Part shown: one piece after another, positions 25,681 to 33,966 of the stretch
Position numbering within the stretch: position 1 is the stretch's first letter
How the letters are laid out: each line of letters begins with the position of its first letter
NCBI GenBank assembly: GCA_041749015.1
Contig: JBGTCD010000155.1
Location: forward strand, 1 to 64,000
DNA from: JBGTCD01 sp041749015
GTDB taxonomy: Bacteria > Bacteroidota > Bacteroidia > Cytophagales > Cyclobacteriaceae
Direction of reading: 5' to 3'
Length of the DNA stretch: 64,000 nt
The notes under the pieces: generated by a model
Told to the model about the DNA's origin: nothing
The model's input: only the letters and a program-made list of their open reading frames with translations
Databases searched by the model: none
Made by a program: the position numbers and the translations under genes

Positions 25681-28494
25681 TTAATTTACCAGCACGAAAG
25701 CACCCCAATAGTACGGTTCGGGAAACTTATCCTTGACAATTTTTTGGGCATTAATTAAGGCTTGCTGAGGGTCGTTAATTTCTATCAGGTTTTCATAAAA
25801 CGCAACCATCAAATCTTTGGTAGCGGTATCATCGACTTTCCAGAGACTCATCAGAATCTTTTTTGCACCGGCGACTTGAAACGATCTTGTTAGCCCATAA
25901 ACCCCTTCTCCGTTTACTGCTTCACCAGTACCGGTTTCGCAGGCACTCATGATTACCATTTCGGTGCCGGTCAGGTCTAAATTCATTACTTTGAAAGCGT
26001 TAACAACGCCATTAAAACCAGAATTTAATCGGGGATTTTCATCAAAAACTCCGGCTGCTCCGGAAAGAAGGAGCCCCGACCGAAGCAAGGGGTTGTCTTT
26101 TGCTTTTGACACATTAGTACCCATGACCATATTGGCACTCCTGTCTACATCAGGGAGGAAAAACCCATGAGTGGCTACATGTAATAGCCCCGGCCTGCTA
26201 AGCTTGACGAACTGCGCTTCTGATGCCGCCTCCTCAAGAAACACTTCGGTGTTGAATTGGCTGCTTGATAGTAATGCCTTTATGGCCAGCACCTCATCTT
26301 TAGTGCCCGGAAGCGGGTCGATTAGTTTTTCATTTCCAAAATCAGGGTAGCCGAAAAGTGCCGCATTTCTACCTGGTACAAAGGTCCGCTTCTCAGTTTT
26401 CAATGCTAAAATGGCCGTGGTATTAGGTACAATAGTAACATCCACATGATCCACCAGATATCCATTGTCAGGGCTCTTTAGGGTATTGAGGTTAATGTTA
26501 TTGTAAACACCATCCAATGAAACATAGAGCTTACGAAAACCTTCCAACTCTTTGGCAACCGGATCCCAGTAATGTTTATACGACTCTTCGTTGGCAATCC
26601 TGAGCTGAATGGTATTTTTGTAAAATTTAATATGCTTGCCTTCCAGTTCGAGGCCATTGTGAATAACCACAAGCCCTGGTCTGGGAGATTCCTTTTTTGC
26701 TATTAGCATGGCATATTTTACCTGGCCTTTGTCCGGCCCGTAATTTACCGGTATCCTGATGATCTCTACCGCGGCCTCATCAGAATCCAGCGAAACTCTT
26801 ATATCCTCGTAAGTGAGGTTATCTTTTTCGACGGCAATAAACTCAGTTTTTGTGGATAGTTCACGCTCCAGTTCATTGACGCGGGATTCAAGATCTTTGA
26901 GGTCTATCTTATCGTCATTGATCTCATCAAGAGTCATGGTATAGTAAATAGCCAGCCTTTGTCTGGCGGCCTGATATTCTGCAAAAATAGTCACCAAATT
27001 GCTGTCACCACTGTTAGCGATCTGTTGCCTGGTTCTTAGGGTACTGTTGATCAAAAGCCCCTTGGTTTGTAAATGAAGTTTAAATGCATCTGCCAAAATT
27101 GTTTCATTGCTACTGGCATTGTCGGTGGCAAAAGCCATATAATTATCAATAGCAGGCTTCATGGTGCGCCATAGATTGCCCTTCTCCGTCTCGCTTAAAG
27201 AGTTGAAAAAGGTGTTGACATAAAAGAGATACCCGTTTATTGACTCATCAAAACTTTGCCTGGCATTTGAAATATCTTTTAAATACCACTGGCATACGCC
27301 TAATTTATTGAGCGTCTGCAAATAATCTTTATGCTTACTACCAAGAGCTTGTAGCTGGGTATTTTTAGCATTAATAAGAATGGGCCTTGCCAGGTCAAAC
27401 CTATTTTGGCGCATGTGGTAATCAGCCTGATTGTTCAAAGCATGAGCATACAATGGATGTTTTTTCCCATACCTTCTCCTTATTGATTTTTCCACATCAT
27501 TAAGAAATGAGGCCACATTGGCTTCATCTCTTAAAATCCGGAATGCACCATAGTATATCAGGACAATATTGTAGTTGGGATGATTTTGAAAGCCCTTCTG
27601 CTCCATACCGTTAAGCGCCTCGCGATAAAACTGATCAGCCAGGTCAGGTTGCCCATCATCCAGTAGCAGCATGGCTTTATTGGTAAGCAGCCTCTCATAG
27701 TCGATATATTCGGTAGAAAAATGCTGCCTGCCAATCAAAAGCGCCTCATCCAAATGCTCCAGGGCTAGCTTTGTTCTGCCTAACTCCGCCTGGAGCATTG
27801 CATAATTATTTAATATCGTAGCGAAACCAGCAGGGGCATCAGGAAGGTATATTTCTCTTGAGACGGGCAGTAGATAAGAGAATAGTTTTTCAGCCTCCTC
27901 ATAATCGCCAATATTTTTTTTAAGCACAGCCAGGTTGTGAAGGCTGCTGATATATTCCGGGCTGGTTTCCCCAAAAAGATCAGCCCTTAAATCTGCGGCC
28001 AGGGTAAGAAATTCATCAGCTCTTTCATAATTTGCCCTGGTCTGATAGAAAATACCTACCGCGGTCAGAATACTGGCATAGTACTGCTTTTTGTTAAAAT
28101 CGAGATCCTCCATATTAGTACTGCGGAGCCTGCCATATAGGGTCAATTGTGAAAGGGGTCCTTTCATTATGTCTTTGCCACTTCTGCGGGTGCCGATGCC
28201 AATTACCAACTCGCCTTCATGGTCGCCCTGGTCGGTCAGGTATTGGGTAGCGGTGAGGTAGCGACTGGCAGCGTTGACATAATTGCCATTGTAAAAAGCT
28301 TTATCACCGGCAAGAAAGAAATCGTGGGTTACTTTTTTAAGGTTCAAATCATTGTACAAGACTTGCACATGATCGCCAAAAATCAGGGAGTATTTTGGTT
28401 GATTGAATATCGCCAGGTCATTTTTCTTCTGGCCAACTGCTGTTATTACATTGAGGAGAAGGGTAAAGATAATCAGCCCAAATATTTTGACCAT
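25681..28494 (-). CDS. Exported TPR-CHAT (caspase-like) protein
   Basis: A 937-residue protein with a Sec signal peptide (MVKIFGLIIFTLLLNVITAVGQ), a long region of tetratricopeptide repeats (about 60-430, for example ASILTAVGIFYQTRANYERADEFLTLAADLR), a helical linker, and a C-terminal CHAT domain (about 620-937). The caspase-type dyad is present: His776 in HVATHGFF and Cys852 in MSACETGTG. The start at 28494 was chosen because it gives a good signal peptide; an upstream start at 28557 would bury it. CHAT-TPR proteins are proteases; the export signal here suggests envelope action rather than an intracellular death switch. It stands alone between repeats. Confidence 0.88.
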   Translation of the reverse strand: MVKIFGLIIFTLLLNVITAVGQKKNDLAIFNQPKYSLIFGDHVQVLYNDLNLKKVTHDFFLAGDKAFYNGNYVNAASRYLTATQYLTDQGDHEGELVIGIGTRRSGKDIMKGPLSQLTLYGRLRSTNMEDLDFNKKQYYASILTAVGIFYQTRANYERADEFLTLAADLRADLFGETSPEYISSLHNLAVLKKNIGDYEEAEKLFSYLLPVSREIYLPDAPAGFATILNNYAMLQAELGRTKLALEHLDEALLIGRQHFSTEYIDYERLLTNKAMLLLDDGQPDLADQFYREALNGMEQKGFQNHPNYNIVLIYYGAFRILRDEANVASFLNDVEKSIRRRYGKKHPLYAHALNNQADYHMRQNRFDLARPILINAKNTQLQALGSKHKDYLQTLNKLGVCQWYLKDISNARQSFDESINGYLFYVNTFFNSLSETEKGNLWRTMKPAIDNYMAFATDNASSNETILADAFKLHLQTKGLLINSTLRTRQQIANSGDSNLVTIFAEYQAARQRLAIYYTMTLDEINDDKIDLKDLESRVNELERELSTKTEFIAVEKDNLTYEDIRVSLDSDEAAVEIIRIPVNYGPDKGQVKYAMLIAKKESPRPGLVVIHNGLELEGKHIKFYKNTIQLRIANEESYKHYWDPVAKELEGFRKLYVSLDGVYNNINLNTLKSPDNGYLVDHVDVTIVPNTTAILALKTEKRTFVPGRNAALFGYPDFGNEKLIDPLPGTKDEVLAIKALLSSSQFNTEVFLEEAASEAQFVKLSRPGLLHVATHGFFLPDVDRSANMVMGTNVSKAKDNPLLRSGLLLSGAAGVFDENPRLNSGFNGVVNAFKVMNLDLTGTEMVIMSACETGTGEAVNGEGVYGLTRSFQVAGAKKILMSLWKVDDTATKDLMVAFYENLIEINDPQQALINAQKIVKDKFPEPYYWGAFVLVN

Positions 28495-28640
28495 GCTACT
28501 TAAGATTTGATTAAAGGTAAAAAAATTTGCCATAGTGACGTAGGGTAATGGAAACAATTTCAGGACCTTACATCAAAATTGGGGCCATAATTTATTTATC
28601 TTGAATCTAAAATTTGAACTGTTTTCGTTTTTTGCAAGAT

Positions 28641-28682
28641 AGTGCCTGGGACTTTTATGATTAGAAAGGAATAGTTAAATTG
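28641..28682. repeat. 42-base dispersed repeat (copy 1)
   Basis: These 42 bases match 35768-35809 at 36 of 42 positions by eye. Both copies lie next to short palindromes and near toxin-antitoxin genes. Confidence 0.65.
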
Positions 28683-28696
28683 TGCTATGGCTCTCA

Positions 28697-28718
28697 TGGT
28701 TCGTGGGGATACGAACCA
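28697..28718. repeat. Short palindromic repeat, TGGTTCGT...ACGAACCA (copy 2)
   Basis: Perfect 8-base arms TGGTTCGT and ACGAACCA flank a 6-base loop GGGGAT. Related copies are at 25005-25026 and 29247-29268; two of them bracket the CHAT gene. Confidence 0.7.
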
Positions 28719-28814
28719 AGGCGGGGGAGATGTAGTTAGGTTCCCAAAAGTCCAACCAGAAAGGGAATGATCGGAAACTTTTTGCTCATCCCGATTAGGA
28801 GACACTATTGAAAT

Positions 28815-28898
28815 TTAAGAAATCCCACCGTTCAGATTATTTTTAGAAAGCTCGATAAGGATATTAGTGTCGCAGAGGACTATTTTCTGTTTGGCCAT
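28815..28898 (-). pseudogene. Truncated VapC-type PIN-domain toxin (27 codons)
   Basis: Starting from an ATG at 28898 that overlaps the antitoxin stop by 19 bases, the frame reads MAKQKIVLCDTNILIELSKN, the first strand and helix of a PIN domain with the first catalytic aspartate and DTNILIE motif. It then ends in a stop after 27 codons. A working PIN toxin needs about 130 residues, including later acidic residues, so this is a remnant. No continuation in the other frames is recognisable and the dispersed repeats follow within about 100 bases. Loss of the toxin probably left the antitoxin as an orphan. Confidence 0.75.
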
Positions 28899-29104
28899 GC
28901 CTTAGATCTTAAGTCTTGTGCAGAAATGTCCCTGTTTTCCCACATTCCGGCAAGGGCGAAAAAATCATCTTCTTCGGCGGTGGTGTTTTTCTTTTTGGCA
29001 GTAGTCTCCTTGCGTAGCACTTCCACAAAGTCCAGGTCTTTGATAAAGGCCATGAAGTGTTGGAATTTAGTTTTGTTTTTTATTTTAAGCGTAATCGTCT
29101 CCAT
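28880..29104 (-). CDS. VapB-type antitoxin, partner lost
   Basis: A 74-residue protein with an N-terminal strand and helix (ITLKIKNKTKFQHFMAFIKDLDF) and the C-terminal block FALAGMWENRDISAQDLRSKAWPNR, which is the usual toxin-binding tail of Bacteroidota antitoxins paired with PIN toxins. The following PIN gene is cut to 27 codons, so this antitoxin probably has no working partner here. It may still bind its promoter. Confidence 0.75.
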   Translation of the reverse strand: METITLKIKNKTKFQHFMAFIKDLDFVEVLRKETTAKKKNTTAEEDDFFALAGMWENRDISAQDLRSKAWPNRK

Positions 29105-29246
29105 AATCAGTCAAATTTAAACTCTTTTTCATCTACGGAAGTTCCCCACTAATTATACTTCTTAGTCCCGATTAAGGGATTATATGTAAAGGTAATAAAA
29201 CATGGTTAAGTGGAGGAAGGTTAGTTCTAATTTTTCAGATAGGTAT

Positions 29247-29268
29247 TAGTTCGTGTCCCTACGAACCA
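29247..29268. repeat. Short palindromic repeat, GTTCGT...ACGAAC (copy 3)
   Basis: Arms GTTCGT and ACGAAC around the 6-base loop GTCCCT, with the same overall length as the copies at 25005 and 28697. Confidence 0.6.
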
Positions 29269-29305
29269 AGATTGTGTATTATATAATATTTACAGTTGTT
29301 GATAG

Positions 29306-29331
29306 GGTCGTAGCAAGACACTACTACGACC
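29306..29331. repeat. Short palindromic repeat, GGTCGTAG family (copy 1)
   Basis: Perfect 8-base arms GGTCGTAG (29306-29313) and CTACGACC (29324-29331) around a 10-base loop. A better-kept copy with 10-base arms is at 36573-36595, and a half copy is at 35743-35758. Confidence 0.65.
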
Positions 29332-29502
29332 AGGTATTGGCATTTCTTTGCCTTCAATGGCAACTCCTCCATCATCATTATCTGGTGAATAACCCAAAAG
29401 AAATTGAGTCATAAGAATTGAATTTGGCAATATTGAGATCGAAATATGTAATATATGTAACATCCTACCTGAAATGTATAAAACCCATAGCACCTATTTT
29501 AA

Positions 29503-29529
29503 CGTTTGTATAAACGAAAGTTAGTTTCG
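29503..29529 (+). promoter_or_regulatory. Overlapping inverted repeats upstream of the ferritin-like operon
   Basis: Two inverted repeats sharing a CG lie 86 bases before the first ferritin-like gene: CGTTT-GTAT-AAACG (29503-29516) and CGAAA-GTTAG-TTTCG (29515-29529). The tight pairing suggests a dimeric repressor or activator site controlling this operon. No regulator gene is adjacent, so the binding protein is unknown. Confidence 0.4.
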
Positions 29530-29614
29530 CAATAGTTTAAATTTAAGCACGTCTATTTTTTAAACAATTATTCTCTTCTTTCACAAATGTAATTCACTAA
29601 TTAAAATAAATAAT

Positions 29615-30346
29615 ATGAAAAAAAATGTGATTAAAGTAATTCAACCAAAGGAGGGAAGATTTAACCAGCGTAGGCAGTTTTTAAAGTTAAGTGGTTTTGC
29701 TCTTGTGGGAACAGGTCTTTTAATGTCTTGTGGTAATGACGATGACGTCCATAATCCGCCTGATGAGGATGTTTTTGATTTAGGTACCGGGGATTTAGGT
29801 GTTCTAAATTATGCTTTTGCATTAGAACAACTAGAGGCAGATTTTTATACAAAGGTGGTCAATGGCACCTATTGGTCAGGTGCAAGTTCTACTGAAAAAC
29901 AGTTGCTTTTGGATTTATATAATCATGAGGTAAACCACCGTGAGTTTTTTAGTGCAGCTATTTCTGCTGAAATAGGAAGTAATACTTCTGCTAAACGTCC
30001 CACGTTGGAATTTGATTTTGGAAGCGTAAATTTTAATGACCGCACCCAAGTGCTTGCCACAGCTAAAGTATTGGAAGATACGGGTGTCGCTGCCTATAAT
30101 GGTGCAGGAAGGTTATTATCCAATCCGGACTATTTGGTGATTGCAGGTAAGATAGTTTCTGTGGAAGCAAGACATGCTTCTGCAATTAGATCTTTAATAA
30201 ATCCTGATTCTGCAGATTTCTCCGGAGATGACGTTGTTACGGTAAATAACGCTTTAGATGTTGCGTTAGACCCTTCGCAAGTAATATCTAATTTAGGTGA
30301 TACCGGTTTTGTTGTAACACCATTTACTGCCAACAGCCTACCTTAA
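29615..30346 (+). CDS. Ferritin-like domain lipoprotein with Tat-type signal
   Basis: A 243-residue protein. The N terminus NQRRQFLKLSGFALVG is a twin-arginine signal and leads to a lipobox LLMSC followed by acidic residues GNDDD, so it is probably folded in the cytoplasm and then anchored in the envelope. The mature part is a four-helix ferritin-like domain with YAFALEQLEADFY, LYNHEVNHREFF and VSVEARHASAIRSL, giving the E--H and E--R--H patterns of the family related to plant desiccation proteins. A role in metal storage or oxidative protection is inferred. It forms a pair with the next gene, 29 bases away. Confidence 0.85.
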   Translation: MKKNVIKVIQPKEGRFNQRRQFLKLSGFALVGTGLLMSCGNDDDVHNPPDEDVFDLGTGDLGVLNYAFALEQLEADFYTKVVNGTYWSGASSTEKQLLLDLYNHEVNHREFFSAAISAEIGSNTSAKRPTLEFDFGSVNFNDRTQVLATAKVLEDTGVAAYNGAGRLLSNPDYLVIAGKIVSVEARHASAIRSLINPDSADFSGDDVVTVNNALDVALDPSQVISNLGDTGFVVTPFTANSLP

Positions 30347-30375
30347 TCCACTTCCTAATCTTAAAAAGCATTATT

Positions 30376-31200
30376 ATGAATATTATAAAATTTTTAGACG
30401 AGTTTAAAACAGAAAATTTAATGTCGGTAAAAGCATCCCGACGAGAAATATTTGGCACATTTGGTTCCTTAGGCAAAAGGGCGGCTCTTGCCGCAATACC
30501 TTTCGGACTTGTAGCAATGCCAACCAGAACCTATGCACAAACTTCAGGTGATCCTGTTTCTGCATTGCAACTTGCGCTCACCCTGGAATATTTAGAGGAT
30601 GAGTTTTATGAACTGGGGTTACAATCCGGTGTTATACCAGGCGGTAGACCTGAGATTGTTTTCCAACAAATTTCACAACATGAAGCAGCTCACGTTGAAT
30701 TTTTAAGAGCCGGTTTACAGGGGGCAGGAGCAACCCCGGTTGAAAAACCAACCTTTGATTTTACTGTGGGTGGTGCTTTTGACCCATTTAATGATAACGG
30801 TGTTGGCCAGGAAACTGCTTATGCACAATTTCTGGCTCTTGCTCAGGCCTTTGAGGACACTGGTGTAAGGGCATACAAGGGGCAAGCTACTAATCTTATG
30901 GGATCGCAATTTTTGACCCCAGCTTTGCAGATACATTCTGTAGAAGCAAGACACGCCTCTGAAGTAAGAAGAATAAGAGGGCTTAAAGGTTGGATTGTCC
31001 GTGATGAAAGAGGAGAAGGAATGCCCGAACCCACTCAAGCAGTGTATGATGGAGAAGATAATGTAATTCAGGGAGGTCTAGATGTCACAACCATAGGTAG
31101 TGGTTCTCCTTTTACTATTGATGCTTCCACTGAGGCGTATGATGAAATTTTGACAGGAGATGAGGCAGTTGCGATAGCGAGTTTGTTTATTGTTTCTTAA
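30376..31200 (+). CDS. Second ferritin-like domain protein with Tat-type signal
   Basis: A protein of 274 residues (259 if it starts at ATG 30421). The signal KASRREIFGTFGSLGKRAALAAIPFGLVA has the twin arginine and a cleavage site at YAQ. The ferritin-like domain shows LQLALTLEYLEDEFYELG, ISQHEAAHVEFLRAGL and IHSVEARHASEVRRIRG, with the same metal-ligand patterns as the upstream paralogue. The two are co-transcribed and may form a mixed assembly, one soluble and one lipid-anchored. A strong terminator follows 24 bases after the stop. Confidence 0.85.
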   Translation: MNIIKFLDEFKTENLMSVKASRREIFGTFGSLGKRAALAAIPFGLVAMPTRTYAQTSGDPVSALQLALTLEYLEDEFYELGLQSGVIPGGRPEIVFQQISQHEAAHVEFLRAGLQGAGATPVEKPTFDFTVGGAFDPFNDNGVGQETAYAQFLALAQAFEDTGVRAYKGQATNLMGSQFLTPALQIHSVEARHASEVRRIRGLKGWIVRDERGEGMPEPTQAVYDGEDNVIQGGLDVTTIGSGSPFTIDASTEAYDEILTGDEAVAIASLFIVS

Positions 31201-31224
31201 ATAACCCTTTTTAAACTATTAAAG

Positions 31225-31248
31225 AGCCCCTTGAAATTTCAAGGGGCT
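31225..31248 (+). terminator. Intrinsic terminator of the ferritin-like operon
   Basis: A perfect 24-base palindrome made of AGCCCCTTGAAA and its complement, followed by TTTTATC. It has a GC-rich base and lies just after the second ferritin-like gene. Confidence 0.85.
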
Positions 31249-31401
31249 TTTATCATAAATTCGAAGTTAATTTGTTACTGCTTTTGGTACATTAAGTCCA
31301 AGATTTCTGTAAATTAGACTCATTAGAATTAGCTATCAGAAAGTCTTATGTTAATGATTTTGCTAACTAACAAATACCTTTTCAAGCCCATTTTATTGCC
31401 T

Positions 31402-32094
31402 TCAATCTGATCTCGGTGATTCGCAAAATTTAAACCCTACACTATGAATGTTTATTATCTTTACCGATTCCTCATCTGTAAATATTTTCCTCAATCGTGA
31501 GATAAAAACATCCAGGCTTCTACCAATGAAATAGTCGTCTTCCCCCCAAAGCGATAGCAAAATTTGCTCGCGTTTTATTACCTTATTCTTGTTGTCAATG
31601 AAAAATTTGAGCAGTTGGGCTTCCTTTTGAGTTAGTTTTATGGGTTGATTGACTCCCTGGGTTAAGATAAAATTTTGAGGGTCGAAATCGAATTTTCCGA
31701 TTTTGTAAATGGCTGTATCACTAAATTCTTTTTTTGATCGGTCAAGGAAAATTTTCATTTTGAGGATTAGTTCCTCTATGCTGAAAGGCTTCAGGATATA
31801 ATCATCACCACCGATTTTCAATCCCTTGATCCGGTCTTCTTTCAAAATTTTTGCTGATAAAAACAGGATGGGGATTTCGTGATTGATTGCCCTAATGGCT
31901 TCTGCCAAGGCAAAACCATCCATATTAGGAAGCATAATATCCAGCACACAAATGTCAAAAGACGATTCCTGAAATTTTTTCAAAGCCTCTTTCCCATCTT
32001 TTAGATGTTCAACCAAAAAGCCTGACTCAGTCAAATAGTCTGTGGTAAGGTAGGCTAGAGATTCATCGTCTTCTACATATAGCACCCTTTTCAT
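31402..32094 (-). CDS. OmpR-family response regulator
   Basis: A 230-residue regulator with an N-terminal receiver (phospho-acceptor Asp52 in CVLDIMLPNMDG, acidic pair EDD at 8-10, Lys in LKPFSIEEL) and a C-terminal winged helix (about 130-226, with RSLDVFISRLRKIF recognition helix). It is translated with the upstream kinase: its ATG overlaps the kinase stop by four bases. It very likely binds the CATTAACA repeats at 33388-33427, between the kinase gene and the DUF1573 gene. Confidence 0.95.
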   Translation of the reverse strand: MKRVLYVEDDESLAYLTTDYLTESGFLVEHLKDGKEALKKFQESSFDICVLDIMLPNMDGFALAEAIRAINHEIPILFLSAKILKEDRIKGLKIGGDDYILKPFSIEELILKMKIFLDRSKKEFSDTAIYKIGKFDFDPQNFILTQGVNQPIKLTQKEAQLLKFFIDNKNKVIKREQILLSLWGEDDYFIGRSLDVFISRLRKIFTDEESVKIINIHSVGFKFCESPRSD

Positions 32095-33350
32095 GATCTT
32101 ACTTTTTTTGGAATCATAATGCTAAATATTGATCCGCCCTCCGGATTACTTTGAAGAGACAACTTCCATCGGTGTTGCTGGCAAATTTTCTTTACATAAA
32201 ACAAACCTAGTCCAAATCCATGAACATGGGTATCTGATGGCACTCTGTAAAATTTATTAAAAATCAATTTTTGATCTTTAGGAGGTATCCCTACTCCATT
32301 ATCAGAAAAGTCTAGCTTATAATGATCTTCGTGGTTACCAAGCCCGATATTTATTACAGGCTTTTTTGCTGCATATTTTATGGCGTTATCTAATAGGTTA
32401 TACACCAAATTTCCAAAATGGACCTTATCAGCATAAATTAACGCATCAGAGCTATTTTCGATATTGATAATTACTTCTGGATTTTTGGTCTTTACCTCTT
32501 CTATGATGCTTTTTAAGAATGCCACAACGTTGAACTGGGTCTTTTCCAACTTTATCAGGTTTGATTCGGACTTTGCCAAATTCAGAATCTTTTCAATATG
32601 GGAATTGAGCCGGTTGCCCTGGGTGATAATAGTCTTGGTATATTTTGCTAACCGGTCGTCAGAACGGATAGAATTTTGCTTTTCCAGGTAATTTGAAGCA
32701 ATCAAAATTGAAGATAATGGGGTTTTGAATTCATGAGTCATGTTGTTGATAAAGTCTTTTTGTAACTCTGAAAAACGCTTTTGCTGGAGTATGATAAAAA
32801 TCGAATAGACGTAAATTATCAGCACCACAAATAATGCTATGGCGAGAATAATCCAAAACTTAAGGTGTGAGAAAAAATAGTTAGTTCTATCGGGGAATCG
32901 GACTGCGAAATAATAAACCAAATTTTCAAATTTTGGAAAATAGGAGGCTGATGCTTGATCGGATTTGTTATCGTGTTTGATGTAATTCCCAAATACCATT
33001 TGATCCGTCATGCAATCGTAAATAGCATATTCGAAATCAGTGACTACATTAAACTTTTCAAATTCATTTTTTAGGTAGACATCCAGGATTTCGGCATTGA
33101 ATTCATTGTTAATATTGACCACATAATAGTCTTTCGATATTTTCTGTATGGGATTGGCTAATGGTAATTGCGCATGCTGGTCGGCATATAATTTCTTTAC
33201 CACTTCCAGAAGGGCGATATGCACCTTTTCGCTAAATTTTTTTTCTTCATAATCAAACGCCTCCTTAAGCCAATGCAATTGTATTACCACAATCCCAATA
33301 ATGGCAATGAGACCTAAGAGCACCACGAGCTTTATATGATAACTATTCAC
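32091..33350 (-). CDS. Membrane sensor histidine kinase, OmpR-type partner
   Basis: A 419-residue kinase with two membrane segments (about 7-25 and 164-186) enclosing a periplasmic sensor domain of about 135 residues. The dimerisation box FINNMTHEFKTPLSSI carries His206. The ATPase domain has N (NLVYNLLDNAIKYA), G1 (FSDNGVGIPP) and G2 (HGFGLGLFYVKKI) motifs. The start is GTG at 33350. The domain order is the standard Bacteroidota pattern of the RprX/EnvZ-like class. The stimulus is unknown. Confidence 0.95.
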   Translation of the reverse strand: MNSYHIKLVVLLGLIAIIGIVVIQLHWLKEAFDYEEKKFSEKVHIALLEVVKKLYADQHAQLPLANPIQKISKDYYVVNINNEFNAEILDVYLKNEFEKFNVVTDFEYAIYDCMTDQMVFGNYIKHDNKSDQASASYFPKFENLVYYFAVRFPDRTNYFFSHLKFWIILAIALFVVLIIYVYSIFIILQQKRFSELQKDFINNMTHEFKTPLSSILIASNYLEKQNSIRSDDRLAKYTKTIITQGNRLNSHIEKILNLAKSESNLIKLEKTQFNVVAFLKSIIEEVKTKNPEVIINIENSSDALIYADKVHFGNLVYNLLDNAIKYAAKKPVINIGLGNHEDHYKLDFSDNGVGIPPKDQKLIFNKFYRVPSDTHVHGFGLGLFYVKKICQQHRWKLSLQSNPEGGSIFSIMIPKKVRS

Positions 33351-33387
33351 GCTACAATAATAAGGATGAATGGGGTAAGAGCCAGGA

Positions 33388-33427
33388 CATTAACATTTCA
33401 TTAACAAATGTTAGGAGTTCATTAACA
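33388..33427 (+). promoter_or_regulatory. Three CATTAACA direct repeats, probable response-regulator operator
   Basis: The octamer CATTAACA occurs exactly three times, at 33388-33395, 33399-33406 and 33420-33427. Start-to-start spacings of 11 and 21 bases are one and two helix turns, as for direct repeats bound by OmpR/PhoB-type regulators. The repeats lie between the divergent kinase operon and the DUF1573 gene. The last repeat sits about 22 bases before a TAnnTTTG element, where such regulators contact polymerase. Confidence 0.65.
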
Positions 33428-33448
33428 AGGGCCTACAGCATTGACAAT

Positions 33449-33456
33449 TACATTTG
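33449..33456 (+). promoter_or_regulatory. Bacteroidota promoter -7 element TACATTTG
   Basis: A perfect TAnnTTTG match 52 bases before the DUF1573 start codon and downstream of the CATTAACA repeats. Its position relative to the third repeat suggests activator-dependent transcription. Confidence 0.6.
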
Positions 33457-33507
33457 TCCTGATCCTTATCAAAGGAATTTATAACCAACAAATTAAAACT
33501 AAAAAAA

Positions 33508-33924
33508 ATGAAAAAATTTAAAATCATCCCATTCTTTATTTTAGCCCTATTGATCGGTCAGGTTTATGCTCATAGTATGAGGGTAGGCGCCATTTCGATA
33601 AGTGAAAAATTGATTTACGCTGCCTCGATTGCATGGAAAAGTGAAAGCCATGACTTTGGAGAAATAACGAAGAACGAACCGGTAACTGCTACATTTGATT
33701 TTATCAATACTGGCAATTCTACCCTGATTATTTCTGATGTTAAAGCATCATGCGGATGCACTGTCACCGACTACCCCAAGCATGGTATCCAACCTGGTGG
33801 GACAGCCAAAATAACCGCAACCTATAATTCAAAAAAAGAAGGGGCTTTTGTCAAGCACATTAAAGTATTTTCCAATTCCCCGGAAGGCTCACATACCTTA
33901 GTAATTAAAGGAACCGTTATTTAA
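33508..33924 (+). CDS. DUF1573 (secreted ASPM/SPD-2/Hydin-like) domain protein
   Basis: A 138-residue exported protein with a Sec signal peptide (residues 1-21, ending VYA) and one DUF1573 domain (about 48-137). The family pattern is clear: SHDFGEITKNEPVTATFDFINTG, the paired cysteines in VKASCGCTV, and PGGTAKITATYNSKKEGAFVKHIKVFSNSPEG. DUF1573 proteins are common in the Bacteroidota envelope, of unknown biochemical role. Its promoter region carries probable binding sites for the neighbouring two-component regulator, so it is a likely direct target. A strong terminator follows. Confidence 0.9.
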   Translation: MKKFKIIPFFILALLIGQVYAHSMRVGAISISEKLIYAASIAWKSESHDFGEITKNEPVTATFDFINTGNSTLIISDVKASCGCTVTDYPKHGIQPGGTAKITATYNSKKEGAFVKHIKVFSNSPEGSHTLVIKGTVI

Positions 33925-33931
33925 ATTCCTT

Positions 33932-33966
33932 GAACCGGAAGTTGAGAACTTCCGGTTCTTTTTTTT
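33932..33966 (+). terminator. Intrinsic terminator after the DUF1573 gene
   Basis: Perfect 12-base arms GAACCGGAAGTT (33932-33943) and AACTTCCGGTTC (33947-33958) around a 3-base loop, followed by eight T residues. Confidence 0.93.

Larger units (their letters stand above)
29105..29614. other. Gene-free stretch with two short palindromes and a possible operator
   Basis: No convincing gene. It holds a TGGTTCGT-family repeat at 29247-29268, a GGTCGTAG-family palindrome at 29306-29331, and two adjacent inverted repeats at 29503-29529 near the ferritin-like operon. One minus-strand frame at 29290-29493 lacks any family character. Confidence 0.55.

Noticed and set aside
25681..28494. CHAT protein as part of a CRISPR-associated caspase or other defence island
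   Set aside because: There is no Cas, repeat array or partner defence gene nearby, and the signal peptide argues against a cytoplasmic effector.
28596..28805. Minus-strand frame of 69 codons
   Set aside because: It is made of the dispersed repeat and palindrome; a similar peptide appears at the other repeat copy (35579-35839), so the similarity comes from the repeat DNA.
29290..29493. Minus-strand frame of 67 codons
   Set aside because: It overlaps the GGTCGTAG palindrome, lacks any family pattern and has no clear start context.
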